DNA of 16,720 bases. It comes from DASYZQ01 sp035946175 (GTDB lineage Bacteria > Patescibacteriota > Saccharimonadia > Saccharimonadales > UBA4665). The notes below the pieces were generated by a model that worked only from the letters and a program-made list of their open reading frames with translations, had not been told where the DNA came from and did not search any database. The stretch lies in assembly GCA_035946175.1 (NCBI GenBank), contig DASYZQ010000034.1, forward strand, positions 1 to 16,720, given 5' to 3'. The position numbers and the translations under genes are program-made. Positions 1-6,659 of the stretch are shown piece by piece; position 1 is the first letter of the stretch, and every line of letters starts with the position of its first letter.

Positions 1-125
1 CTGTTGTCGGGGGAAACATGCTTAAGGTGGTAGCGTGGTATGACAACGAGTGGGGGTATAGCAATCGATTGGTTGAGGTAGTCGCTGATATTGGGAGATT
101 GTTGCACAAGGCAGATACGGCTTGA
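1..125 (+). CDS. gap: Glyceraldehyde-3-phosphate dehydrogenase, C-terminal fragment
   Basis: Only the last 40 codons are in the window (reading frame from base 3, TGA stop at 123-125). The visible peptide contains WYDNEWGYSNRLVEV, the highly conserved C-terminal signature of phosphorylating GAPDH, which lies in the catalytic domain near the tetramer interface. The enzyme oxidises glyceraldehyde 3-phosphate to 1,3-bisphosphoglycerate using NAD(P)+ in the cytoplasm. Its position upstream of rpiB, rpe, transketolase and aldolase fits, since those enzymes produce glyceraldehyde 3-phosphate. The cofactor preference and catalytic Cys region lie outside the window. Confidence 0.93.
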   Translation, partial: VVGGNMLKVVAWYDNEWGYSNRLVEVVADIGRLLHKADTA

Positions 126-146
126 TGGCCGGATCACATAATATCG

Positions 147-175
147 TTGTTGAAAATTCATAACAATGCTACGCT
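147..175 (+). promoter_or_regulatory. Promoter with extended -10 for the 298-residue membrane protein
   Basis: TTGTTG (147-152) is followed after exactly 17 bp by TACGCT (170-175), and TGC sits directly before the -10, giving an extended -10 box TGCTACGCT. The predicted start is near 182, leaving a leader of about 45 nt. That leader carries a GGAG at 219-222, 4 nt before the ATG at 227. Prediction from sequence only. Confidence 0.5.
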
Positions 176-226
176 TATGTTGGAGTCCATCTTCAACCTG
201 CTGGGGTATGTGAGGGACGGAGTGAC

Positions 227-1123
227 ATGAAGCGTTTTATATTCGGGTTACTGGCTATAGTCAGTTTGTGGGAGTTCATAAAACTGCCAGTAGTTAGTAA
301 CACGTTCTTCCTATTTATAGTAGCTGGAATCAATCCCCTTACTAATCGGCCACTGTCTTTTGCTGCCATGCTTGGCGTACTAACCTGCGTTGCGATCTGT
401 GGCGGACTGCTAATATTCAGTAGAGAACTCTACAATGCGGCTGGAGCTTTCCTTGAACTATTAATTCCGCACCGCCGCCGATTGCAGGTGGGACGCCAGA
501 CGGCCGCCGATGTCGGGCCGGATCAGCTACAAGCCGCCCAACCGCCTCTTGAGGCTACGTTGCAGGGACTAGTCTCAAAACGTAAGGCAGCAGGTTTTAT
601 ACGGATATTACGGTTGAGCGCTTACATTATACGAATGACTAGGTCGAATATCACCCGCCGACTGGGCAAGCTTCAGCAACTTGCTCCAGATATATCCGCA
701 GCTCAAGCGCAGACTGCTGCCGGCCTGCAGCGGGCAGGCCGGTCCAGCGGCAAGATGACCGCCACTGTCGCACTAGAATTGACTGCAGCAGAGGCATTTT
801 TAGGACAACTCCTTCATCGGGTCCTGAACGTGCTTGCTCATTCAATTACCCTGACGGTGCGAGCGCTCTACAAATTGTGCACTACAGTGATTGTGGGTGT
901 TATGGTACTGGCCGGCTATCTTATGCTCGCGACGGCGCTGAGCTGCTTTATTGCTTGGGAATTTGCGGTACCGTATATTCTGCGTATGGACCGATGGTTG
1001 GCATCCCTAGTGCACGGTAATGAAGGTGCCGATACGTTGATTAAGCTGATGGGAGAAGCCACGCGGACATTCGGAGACTGGTATCGGCTGGTGCGTAATA
1101 CCAAGGACGACATCTATCGCTAG
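227..1123 (+). CDS. Unrecognised integral membrane protein (298 aa)
   Basis: I do not recognise this protein. The start is ATG 227 with GGAG 4 nt upstream. Hydrophobic stretches at about residues 3-37 (one long or two short spans), 47-64 and 207-252 (probably two spans around 219-236 and 238-252) indicate an integral membrane protein. Between them, residues 82-205 form a polar, Ala/Gln/Arg-rich, probably helical region with a strongly basic start (HRRRLQ, 82-87) and another basic patch near 139-149 (RSNITRRLGK). By the positive-inside tendency this central region is probably cytoplasmic. The C-terminus (255-298) is polar. The gene has its own promoter and is convergent with the broken nucleotidase gene, with only 9 bp between stops. 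No enzymatic motif, Walker motif or zinc site was seen, so no function is proposed. Confidence 0.8.
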   Translation: MKRFIFGLLAIVSLWEFIKLPVVSNTFFLFIVAGINPLTNRPLSFAAMLGVLTCVAICGGLLIFSRELYNAAGAFLELLIPHRRRLQVGRQTAADVGPDQLQAAQPPLEATLQGLVSKRKAAGFIRILRLSAYIIRMTRSNITRRLGKLQQLAPDISAAQAQTAAGLQRAGRSSGKMTATVALELTAAEAFLGQLLHRVLNVLAHSITLTVRALYKLCTTVIVGVMVLAGYLMLATALSCFIAWEFAVPYILRMDRWLASLVHGNEGADTLIKLMGEATRTFGDWYRLVRNTKDDIYR

Positions 1124-1132
1124 AAATTGGGA

Positions 1133-1610
1133 TTATGGGGGGGCAGGCGGCAATAGCAACTTAGCAACAGCAGCCCAATCTTTGACACGCCGTATATTCA
1201 GTGGCAAATCATTCTTTTGATTCCATGGATAGTCCCCAAACAGCAGCACCAATACGCTGCATCCGGCTACTAATTCGGCATGATGCAAGTGATCATCGAT
1301 GAGTGTGCCTGCACCAATCTCTCTACAGACGTCGGCTTTGGAACGCGGTGTCCTTCCGTAGAAGCTGGTATATTCGATTGAAGTAAAGGTGTTCGGAAAA
1401 TAGGTGTCGATCAAATGCTTTGTCGGCTGAGCCAGCACATTTCGTCGACCAGTCACAATATGAAGTTCATAGTATTTGGCAAGACGTTTGGTTATAGCAA
1501 TGGCTTCTTGTATAGGCCTTGTTGTAATGTTGGATAATTAGTGGCGCGGTCTCAACAATAACATCGTCGATATCAATTGCTATGACGGTTTTTTGGGTTT
1601 CATTGAACAT
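1133..1610 (-). pseudogene. Broken HAD-superfamily 5'-nucleotidase (NT5C-like), frameshifted with internal loss
   Basis: Two reading frames together give one recognisable HAD phosphatase. From ATG at 1610 the first frame encodes AIDIDDVIVETAPLI (motif I, DxD nucleophile and acid/base), then HYNKAYTR, before running out of frame and stopping at TGA 1469-1467. The other frame carries the rest: EAIAITKRLAKYYELHIVTGR (motif II Thr), a Lys-containing helix KADVCREIGAG, LIDDH (motif IV acidic pair) and the family-typical LLFGDYPWNQ, ending with TAA at 1133. The frames meet near 1500-1515. The joined product is about 159 residues, against roughly 190-200 usual for this family, and the missing part is the cap between motifs I and II. 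This suggests a deletion whose length is not a multiple of three. The 107-codon frame alone (1133-1456) lacks the nucleophile and cannot be an active phosphatase. The family acts on nucleoside monophosphates or similar substrates. TACGCT 6 nt before the ATG may be a relic -10. Confidence 0.75.
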
Positions 1611-1761
1611 GAAGTTAGCGTAGCGGGTATCAGCTATGACTGTCACTACTCCCGAGAGGATGCCGCAGGGGATACGAGCGGCCCCAAGACACCATCCGAC
1701 CAGAGCTGCTTATGCGACCTTTTTGTATATATAAACCTGTATCCGCTAAGTACAAGCGGTA
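1611..1761. other. Intergenic region between the nucleotidase pseudogene and rpiB
   Basis: About 150 bp without a supported gene. It separates the divergent nucleotidase pseudogene and rpiB. Apart from T-rich and TATA-rich stretches near 1721-1734 and the dyad and -10 box described for rpiB, I see no RNA gene or terminator here. Confidence 0.5.
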
Positions 1762-1767
1762 TATAAT
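1743..1767 (+). promoter_or_regulatory. rpiB promoter: consensus -10 with an adjacent dyad; likely leaderless transcript
   Basis: TATAAT at 1762-1767 is a perfect -10 box ending 8 nt before the ATG at 1776, so transcription should start within a few bases of the start codon and there is no room for an SD. Just upstream lies a 5-bp dyad, CCGCT (1743-1747) and AGCGG (1755-1759), separated by 7 bp and in the spacer where a repressor could bind. No good -35 hexamer is seen. The dyad as operator is speculative. Confidence 0.5.
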
Positions 1768-1775
1768 AGGGTGTA

Positions 1776-2222
1776 ATGAAAGTCTATATGGGTGCCGATC
1801 ACAATGGTTTTAGGATGAAGGCCAAACTGACAATTGCACTGCGTCAGGCAGGTTATAATGTTGTCGATGAAGGTGATGTGGCCTTACGGCCTGATGATGA
1901 CTATCCGCAGTTTGCCGAAAAAACGGTACGGGCCATGCAGGCCAGCGACGATCCCGAGCCGCGCGGTATTCTCATCTGCGGGAGCGGCCAGGGCATTTGC
2001 ATGGCGGCTAATCGATTTAAAGGGATTCGCGCTAGTCTGGTATGGGAAACGGCTGAGGCCCGGGCAGCACGAAATGATGATGACAGCAATGTCCTGTGTC
2101 TGCCGGCGCGCTTTATAGATGATCAGACAGCGATTGCAATTTCCGAGACATGGCTGGAAACACCATTTGCCGGCGCTATTCGATTCAAGCGACGAATTGC
2201 TGAGCTAGATCATCTCGGCTGA
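1776..2222 (+). CDS. rpiB: Ribose-5-phosphate isomerase B (RpiB/LacAB family)
   Basis: A full-length 148-residue cytoplasmic enzyme interconverting ribose 5-phosphate and ribulose 5-phosphate in the non-oxidative pentose phosphate pathway. Family motifs are clear: MGADHNGF (residues 5-12, sugar-phosphate site), DDYPQFA (41-47), ICGSGQGICMAANRFKGIRASL (67-88, with Cys68 as the expected catalytic base and the phosphate-binding loop), and NVLCLPAR (105-112). One oddity is that where family members usually read HND(A/S)NVL, this protein reads DDDSNVL, so the His linked to ring opening in characterised RpiB appears to be Asp101. The gene is followed 8 nt later by rpe, so the two probably form an operon. 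The start is ATG 1776, downstream of a consensus -10 box and without an SD. Confidence 0.93.
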   Translation: MKVYMGADHNGFRMKAKLTIALRQAGYNVVDEGDVALRPDDDYPQFAEKTVRAMQASDDPEPRGILICGSGQGICMAANRFKGIRASLVWETAEARAARNDDDSNVLCLPARFIDDQTAIAISETWLETPFAGAIRFKRRIAELDHLG

Positions 2223-2230
2223 AAAAAGAT

Positions 2231-2872
2231 ATGACTGCTACGATATGCCCCACCATTACTGCCCAGTCCGATGACACGAACGCCTACAATGAGCAAGTCG
2301 AGCGGTTAGCTTCCTTCGCTTTGCGGATACATATCGACCTGACCGATGGGCAACTGGCACCGACCAAAAATATATCGCCTGAGGAGGTTTGGTGGCCCGG
2401 CGGCGTACGGGCTGATTTGCACGTTATGTATCGGCGTCCATTCGAGCACACCGCGGTACTACTTGATCTTGGCCCCCAATTGATTATTGTGCATGCTGAA
2501 GCCGAGGGTGATTTCAAAAAATTTGCAGAACAGGCCCACGATCATGGCATCGAAGTAGGCGTGGCACTCCAGCAACATACCTCACCAGAACTGATCCGCT
2601 CTTCATTACACCTTATTGACCATGTGTTGGTCTTCTCAGGCGACCTCGGTCATTTCGGCGGCCATGCTGACTTTCGTCTGATCACGAAAGTAAAGCACCT
2701 TCGCGAGTTAAAACCTACGCTTGAGATTGGCTGGGACGGCGGTGTCAATGACGACAACGCCCGCGCCTTGGCAATGAGCGGTGTTGATGTACTGAACGTC
2801 GGCGGTTTTATTCAGAAGGCCAAAGATCCCAATGCCTCCTATGAGAAATTAGTGCATATTTTGGCGACGTAA
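2231..2872 (+). CDS. rpe: Ribulose-phosphate 3-epimerase family protein
   Basis: A 213-residue TIM-barrel protein expected to interconvert ribulose 5-phosphate and xylulose 5-phosphate. The active-site metal ligands are present in family order: His34 and Asp36 in HIDLTDG (usual form HxDxMDG), His64 in ADLHVM, and Asp169 in IGWDGGVN. A glycine-rich phosphate loop follows at NVGGF (189-193). The family flap motif GFGGQ is altered to HFGGH (141-145), and the Met of DxMDG is Thr38, so the sequence is divergent and a related sugar-phosphate epimerase or synthase cannot be excluded. It lies 8 nt after rpiB, which supports the pentose phosphate assignment. The start is ATG 2231, preceded only by an A-rich stretch (TGAAAAAAGAT), and translation may depend on coupling to rpiB. 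Confidence 0.85.
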   Translation: MTATICPTITAQSDDTNAYNEQVERLASFALRIHIDLTDGQLAPTKNISPEEVWWPGGVRADLHVMYRRPFEHTAVLLDLGPQLIIVHAEAEGDFKKFAEQAHDHGIEVGVALQQHTSPELIRSSLHLIDHVLVFSGDLGHFGGHADFRLITKVKHLRELKPTLEIGWDGGVNDDNARALAMSGVDVLNVGGFIQKAKDPNASYEKLVHILAT

Positions 2873-2920
2873 AAAGATCTTCAAATAATCTGATGATCTT
2901 AAAAGGTCTGGTCTTTCGTA

Positions 2921-2998
2921 ACTGGTGTACCGCCTGCTATTTGCAGTTTCAGCACTTTATTATGTATAATATGTAGTTACTAGTGAAAAGACACCAGT
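2921..2998 (+). promoter_or_regulatory. Promoter of the 521-residue gene, flanked by an inverted repeat
   Basis: TTGCAG (2941-2946), an 18-bp spacer and TATAAT (2965-2970) form a good sigma-70-type promoter, with a start near 2977. It is bracketed by an 8-bp inverted repeat, ACTGGTGT (2921-2928) and ACACCAGT (2991-2998). Further upstream, AAGATC/GATCTT just after rpe is a weak dyad, but no convincing terminator with a T-run is present. The leader (about 2977-3040) is T-rich and shows no SD. Confidence 0.5.
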
Positions 2999-3040
2999 AA
3001 TTTCTTTTCTCTTTTATTGCCTACTTATCGTATACGCAAC

Positions 3041-4606
3041 ATGGCAGGTCCAGCACACGAGTCGATCGGTCCAGAGGCTCAGTCGTTAGCATTTTTAGGA
3101 ATTGCGGAACGGCTTGATCAACACGCCGAGAATGCATCTAATCCTTTCACACAAGCCATGCTGACTGATGCGCTTGGCCTCTATAGACAAGTTGGCTCCT
3201 CGAGTGGCTCGGCTGTTTCGTTTAGCCTATGTAATGCCCTCGTGGCTGAATATGGCATCCGCAGCGACGATCCTGAATTGGTGCGTCCGGCCCTGCAGGG
3301 CGCCCAGCCAGTGCGGCGCTGGGAACTTTTGGGTCAACTCGGGACGACGTTGGTGGAGCAGCCAGGGAGCTTTTGTGCAATCACCTCCGATCACTGGCAA
3401 CAATGGTGGGAAGAAGCAGAGAATCAGACGGGGTCAATTTCTGAAGTGAATAGCGAAGCGATTCAGGTACGACTCGCCGCTGTCAATGCACGAGCCTCAG
3501 TAGAGGCTGCTAAGGCTGGTGATGATGTAGAGCGCTGTCAATTAATTATTAATGGAGCTAGAGGACAGCAAGAAGAAATTGCTGGTGTGTCTGGCTTTTT
3601 CGAAGATCGGAAAGAGATTGCTTTAGTAGCAGGTCGGGCAGGTGTTTGGGAACTTTGCCGCGATTTGTGTGAGGCTAAGGTCATAGATCTCTACAGGGCT
3701 ATTACTGGGCGGCTTTCAGACTTGGACTATGAACGAATATCTCAAGTAATGGAAGCTGGGTCGTTCGTTACTTCATGGCAGATAACCAATTCGATCGTAT
3801 GTGCACTTGCAGATGGTCGTCAGACAAGTGGAACGGTTCGGATAGCGCCGCACGATGTCATAGCGATGGTGGCCGCCGATGTGGGGTGCGCTGAAAAGTG
3901 GCGGACCCTAGCACAGCAGCAGTTCGGAAGAACCCTGCGCTCTGTGCGTCCGGACTTCTACTACGGGCTTGTGAGGGCTAGTCGAGAGGCCAGCACAGGA
4001 TCGATAGACTTGGCTTACAATCTTGATGATTTAGTCAAGGCGGGTGCTGATATAGCAAAGCCACTGTTTCAATATTATGAAGAACAATGCAAGCAGGTCG
4101 CTCATCCCTATAATTTGGTGAATGCATTTAAGGTTGCTCTCTATGCCGCCTCCTATCCAGCGCTGCACTACTCCTCTCAGCAGGATGAACGCTTAGGGCA
4201 ACTTGTCGATCAAGTGCATACGCTTTGTCTCGCAAATCCAGGACCAACCCTGAGTCATGCCGTGGGCACCCACTTACGGGGGCAGACATTGGCGGCCATA
4301 CAAAAGTTTGACGAATATAACTGGCGAGATGCACGCCGGGAATCCGAGCTACTCGTAGAAATTGCCGAAGCGATGCACCCGGTATTAGACTCTGAGGATA
4401 TACAAGTGATGGTCAAGAAGCTACACGTACGACTGCAAAGTTTGAGAGCCCGGAAAAGTCAGGAATCGTTTGTTGCAGATATCGAGCAGCGGGTTGCCTC
4501 TTTGATTGCTACAGGGATTGCAAAGTTGAAACGTTTTGAAGATCTAAAACTTGCAAGCCCCAATAAAGGAGTGGTAGGCTTAGCCATATCAGCAGAGTTC
4601 TTATAG
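3041..4606 (+). CDS. Unrecognised soluble protein (521 aa)
   Basis: I do not recognise this protein. The start is uncertain: ATG 3041 gives 521 residues, and an in-frame TTG at 3017 would give 529. Neither has an SD. The protein has no signal peptide and no membrane span, and reads as largely alpha-helical with many Ala, Glu, Gln and Arg residues. Its helix-rich repeat-like pattern (for example the segments around VNARASVEAAKAG, HALGLYR-type and SLRARKSQESFVADIEQRV stretches) could fit a helical-repeat or scaffold protein, but I saw no definite repeat unit. No catalytic motif was seen. It has its own promoter between rpe and transketolase. Codon use and base composition match the flanking metabolic genes, so recent acquisition is not indicated. 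Confidence 0.85.
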   Translation: MAGPAHESIGPEAQSLAFLGIAERLDQHAENASNPFTQAMLTDALGLYRQVGSSSGSAVSFSLCNALVAEYGIRSDDPELVRPALQGAQPVRRWELLGQLGTTLVEQPGSFCAITSDHWQQWWEEAENQTGSISEVNSEAIQVRLAAVNARASVEAAKAGDDVERCQLIINGARGQQEEIAGVSGFFEDRKEIALVAGRAGVWELCRDLCEAKVIDLYRAITGRLSDLDYERISQVMEAGSFVTSWQITNSIVCALADGRQTSGTVRIAPHDVIAMVAADVGCAEKWRTLAQQQFGRTLRSVRPDFYYGLVRASREASTGSIDLAYNLDDLVKAGADIAKPLFQYYEEQCKQVAHPYNLVNAFKVALYAASYPALHYSSQQDERLGQLVDQVHTLCLANPGPTLSHAVGTHLRGQTLAAIQKFDEYNWRDARRESELLVEIAEAMHPVLDSEDIQVMVKKLHVRLQSLRARKSQESFVADIEQRVASLIATGIAKLKRFEDLKLASPNKGVVGLAISAEFL

Positions 4607-4627
4607 TTATACCTAAGGAGGCCAGTT

Positions 4628-4705
4628 GTGCGTAAGACTATACTTCGTGTCAGATGCAACGCCGTCAAATGCCATGATCAGTTGCCTAGGCTGGGTCCAC
4701 GGTAG
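4628..4705 (+). CDS. Possible small ORF (25 codons) with a perfect Shine-Dalgarno
   Basis: TAAGGAGG at 4614-4621 is a full match to the anti-SD of 16S rRNA, and GTG at 4628 lies 6 nt downstream. That frame encodes 25 residues beginning MRKTILRVRCNAVK, Arg/Lys/Cys-rich, ending with TAG at 4703-4705. A second frame from TTG 4626 (spacing 4 nt) gives 41 residues with a hydrophobic C-terminus (ISLLANFLLQS) and ends at 4751, just before the transketolase ATG at 4757. Most genes nearby lack an SD, so such a strong site in a 150-bp intergenic gap is unlikely to be idle. It may be a leader peptide or a small protein. It could also be a relic of a displaced gene start. No homologue is recognised. Confidence 0.4.
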   Translation: MRKTILRVRCNAVKCHDQLPRLGPR

Positions 4706-4737
4706 TAAGTTCACAATATCTCTCCTTGCCAATTTTC

Positions 4738-4746
4738 TGCTACAAT
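4738..4746 (+). promoter_or_regulatory. Extended -10 promoter for transketolase
   Basis: TGC (4738-4740) followed by TACAAT (4741-4746) is a strong extended -10 box, ending 10 nt before the ATG at 4757. The predicted transcript start leaves a leader of only about 3 nt, so the mRNA should be nearly leaderless. There is no convincing -35 box at the usual spacing, as expected for extended -10 promoters. Confidence 0.5.
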
Positions 4747-4756
4747 CATAAGCGAC

Positions 4757-5614
4757 ATGTTAGCTGACCACACCATTGAGGATCTTGAACTGAAGGCTAC
4801 GGCTATCAGGCAAGATGTGATACGCATGTTGGAAGCGGCGGGTAGCGGTCATTCTGCCGGTTCACTGGGTCAGGCTGACATCCTTACGGCACTCTACTTT
4901 GTGGTGATGAAGCATGATCCGCATAATCCGGATTGGCCCGAGCGGGATATCCTGATCCAAAGCAACGGCCATACATGTCCTGTCCGCTATGCGGCCATGG
5001 CTCATGCCGGTTATTTTGACCGTAAGGAACTGCTTACACTGCGCAAATTCGGTTCCCGGCTACAGGGACACCCGGAGCGGGGTCGTTTACCGGGGCTGGA
5101 AACAACCAGCGGCCCACTCGGTTCTGGCCTGAGCCAAGGTTGCGGTATGGCGCTCGGGCTGCGAATGGATAAGCAACAGCATCGATGGGTATATGTCACG
5201 GTCGGTGATGGAGAATTGGACGAAGGCAACAACTGGGAAGCAATCATGCTGGCCGCTAAATATAAGTTGAGCAACATGATTGTCATTGTTGATCGCAACA
5301 ATATACAGATCGATGGTCCGACTGAAGTAGTTATGCCTCTGGAGGATTTGCGCGCTAAATGGGAAGCCTTCGGGTGGCATGTCCTTGAGATCGACGGCAA
5401 CGATATCGAAGCTGTAATAGACGCCTGCAATATGGCTAAGGCGATCGTGGAAAAGCCAGTTGTTATTATTGCGCATACGGTACCGGGCAAGGGTGTCGAC
5501 TTTATGGAATATGATTTTCACTGGCATGGGGCACCGCCAAACCAGGAACAGGCCAAAATCGCACTCAGGGAATTACGGACTCTGAAGGGTAAGATCGAGA
5601 GCGAGGCTGATTAA
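4757..5614 (+). CDS. tkt: Transketolase, N-terminal (thiamine diphosphate-binding) subunit
   Basis: This 285-residue protein is the N-terminal half of transketolase, encoded separately as in archaea and many Patescibacteria. It holds the pyrophosphate side of the thiamine diphosphate site. SGHSAGSLG (His32), SNGHTCP (His72) and GHPE (His105) are the conserved active-site histidine regions. The ThDP motif GDGELDEGNNWEA starts at residue 150 and ends its span at NN (181-182). With the C-terminal subunit it transfers two-carbon units between ketose and aldose phosphates, linking pentoses to fructose 6-phosphate and glyceraldehyde 3-phosphate. The next gene begins 2 nt after its stop, so the halves should be made in equal amounts. 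The start is ATG 4757, beneath an extended -10 box and without an SD. Confidence 0.95.
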   Translation: MLADHTIEDLELKATAIRQDVIRMLEAAGSGHSAGSLGQADILTALYFVVMKHDPHNPDWPERDILIQSNGHTCPVRYAAMAHAGYFDRKELLTLRKFGSRLQGHPERGRLPGLETTSGPLGSGLSQGCGMALGLRMDKQQHRWVYVTVGDGELDEGNNWEAIMLAAKYKLSNMIVIVDRNNIQIDGPTEVVMPLEDLRAKWEAFGWHVLEIDGNDIEAVIDACNMAKAIVEKPVVIIAHTVPGKGVDFMEYDFHWHGAPPNQEQAKIALRELRTLKGKIESEAD

Positions 5615-5616
5615 CC

Positions 5617-6594
5617 ATGCATGCAGCGCACTTGGTAGCGAATTTATTGGATAAAGATGTCGCCGTTGAGGTTATGAAAAAAGGCTACAGCCGGGGCCTG
5701 GTGGAAGCCGGCAAGCAGCATGAAGCAGTCGTTGCATTATCGTCCGATGTGGTAAGTTCAACCGGTACTGACGCTTTTGCCGCTGCTTTTCCGGATCGTT
5801 TTATCCAAGTTGGTATCAGTGAGCAGAACCTTGTAACCGTTGCCTCAGGCCTAGCTGCCATAGGCAAATTGCCATTTGCGGCAGCTTACGGAGCTTTCAG
5901 CCCGGGGCGAAACTGGGAGCAGATCAGGACGACTATCTGTCTGAACAATCGACCGGTAAAACTAATCGGTACGCACGTCGGGCTGTCTGATGCCCCGGAC
6001 GGGGGGACACACCAGGTGCTGGAAGACATAGCCCTGACGCGGGTGCTGCCGAACATGACAGTTATTGCTCCTTGCGATAGTGTTGAAGCGGCCAAGGCAA
6101 CCATGGCACTGGTAGCCTGCAAGACGCCTTCCTATATGCGAGTCGCTCGTGACAATACGCCGATTATCACCACTGCTGACAGCCCGTTTCGCATCGGAGA
6201 GGCTTACGTGTTTCGAGTTGGCGATGACGTCACCATTATTGCAACCGGCAGGATGACACACCAAGCATTAGTGGCAGCAGAAATATTGCGCAAAGATGGG
6301 GTTTCGGCTGAAGTACTACACGTCCCGACAATCAAGCCACTTGATGTTGAGACGATACTGCGGAGTGTTCGCAAGACTAAGGCGGTTGTAACCGCTGAGG
6401 AAGCACAGATTGCCGGTGGACTCGGTGGAGCGATCGCAGAACTGCTGGGGGAGGAACTGCCGGTGCCTCTAAGGCGGGTTGGCATGCGCGACCATTATGG
6501 TGAATCGGGTACGCCAAAAGAGCTATTTGAGCATTTTGGCCTGACAGCGACACATATAGCTTTATCAGCCCATGAGATGGCGGGCAGTAAGTAG
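5617..6594 (+). CDS. tkt: Transketolase, C-terminal (pyrimidine-binding) subunit
   Basis: This 325-residue protein is the second half of a split transketolase. It contains the pyrimidine-binding domain with the catalytic Glu69 in VGISEQN (which activates the aminopyrimidine of thiamine diphosphate), the AAYGAF segment (89-94) and DGGTHQ (128-133), followed by the transketolase C-terminal domain from about residue 190 (VFRVGDDVTIIATGRMTHQALVAAEILR). It must pair with the product of the gene ending 2 nt upstream to form the active site at the dimer interface. The close linkage and absence of an SD suggest translational coupling. The related deoxyxylulose-phosphate synthase is less likely because that enzyme is a single chain, and the neighbours are pentose phosphate genes. 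Confidence 0.95.
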   Translation: MHAAHLVANLLDKDVAVEVMKKGYSRGLVEAGKQHEAVVALSSDVVSSTGTDAFAAAFPDRFIQVGISEQNLVTVASGLAAIGKLPFAAAYGAFSPGRNWEQIRTTICLNNRPVKLIGTHVGLSDAPDGGTHQVLEDIALTRVLPNMTVIAPCDSVEAAKATMALVACKTPSYMRVARDNTPIITTADSPFRIGEAYVFRVGDDVTIIATGRMTHQALVAAEILRKDGVSAEVLHVPTIKPLDVETILRSVRKTKAVVTAEEAQIAGGLGGAIAELLGEELPVPLRRVGMRDHYGESGTPKELFEHFGLTATHIALSAHEMAGSK

Positions 6595-6621
6595 GGGCTG
6601 GCCAAACAGCTTGCAGACTTC

Positions 6622-6627
6622 TACAAT
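6622..6627 (+). promoter_or_regulatory. Possible internal promoter (-10) upstream of aldolase
   Basis: TACAAT lies in the 65-bp gap between the transketolase C-terminal gene and the aldolase gene. No good -35 box or TG extension accompanies it. The aldolase may alternatively be read through from the transketolase transcript. Confidence 0.3.
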
Positions 6628-6659
6628 TAAGCATAAGCAATGATTTGAAAGATATACAT

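Noticed and set aside
1533..1610. The motif I segment of the nucleotidase as a stand-alone small gene
   Set aside because: It is only the front part of a HAD domain and makes sense only when joined to the downstream frame.
1834..2118. A 94-codon plus-strand frame inside rpiB
   Set aside because: It overlaps rpiB in another frame. rpiB has clear family motifs, while this frame has none.
2873..2906. AAGATC/GATCTT dyad after rpe as a terminator
   Set aside because: The stem is short with a 15-nt loop and no run of T follows.
5011..5527. Long minus-strand open frames opposite the transketolase N-terminal gene
   Set aside because: They lie wholly inside a clear conserved gene on the other strand and show no protein-like composition or motif.
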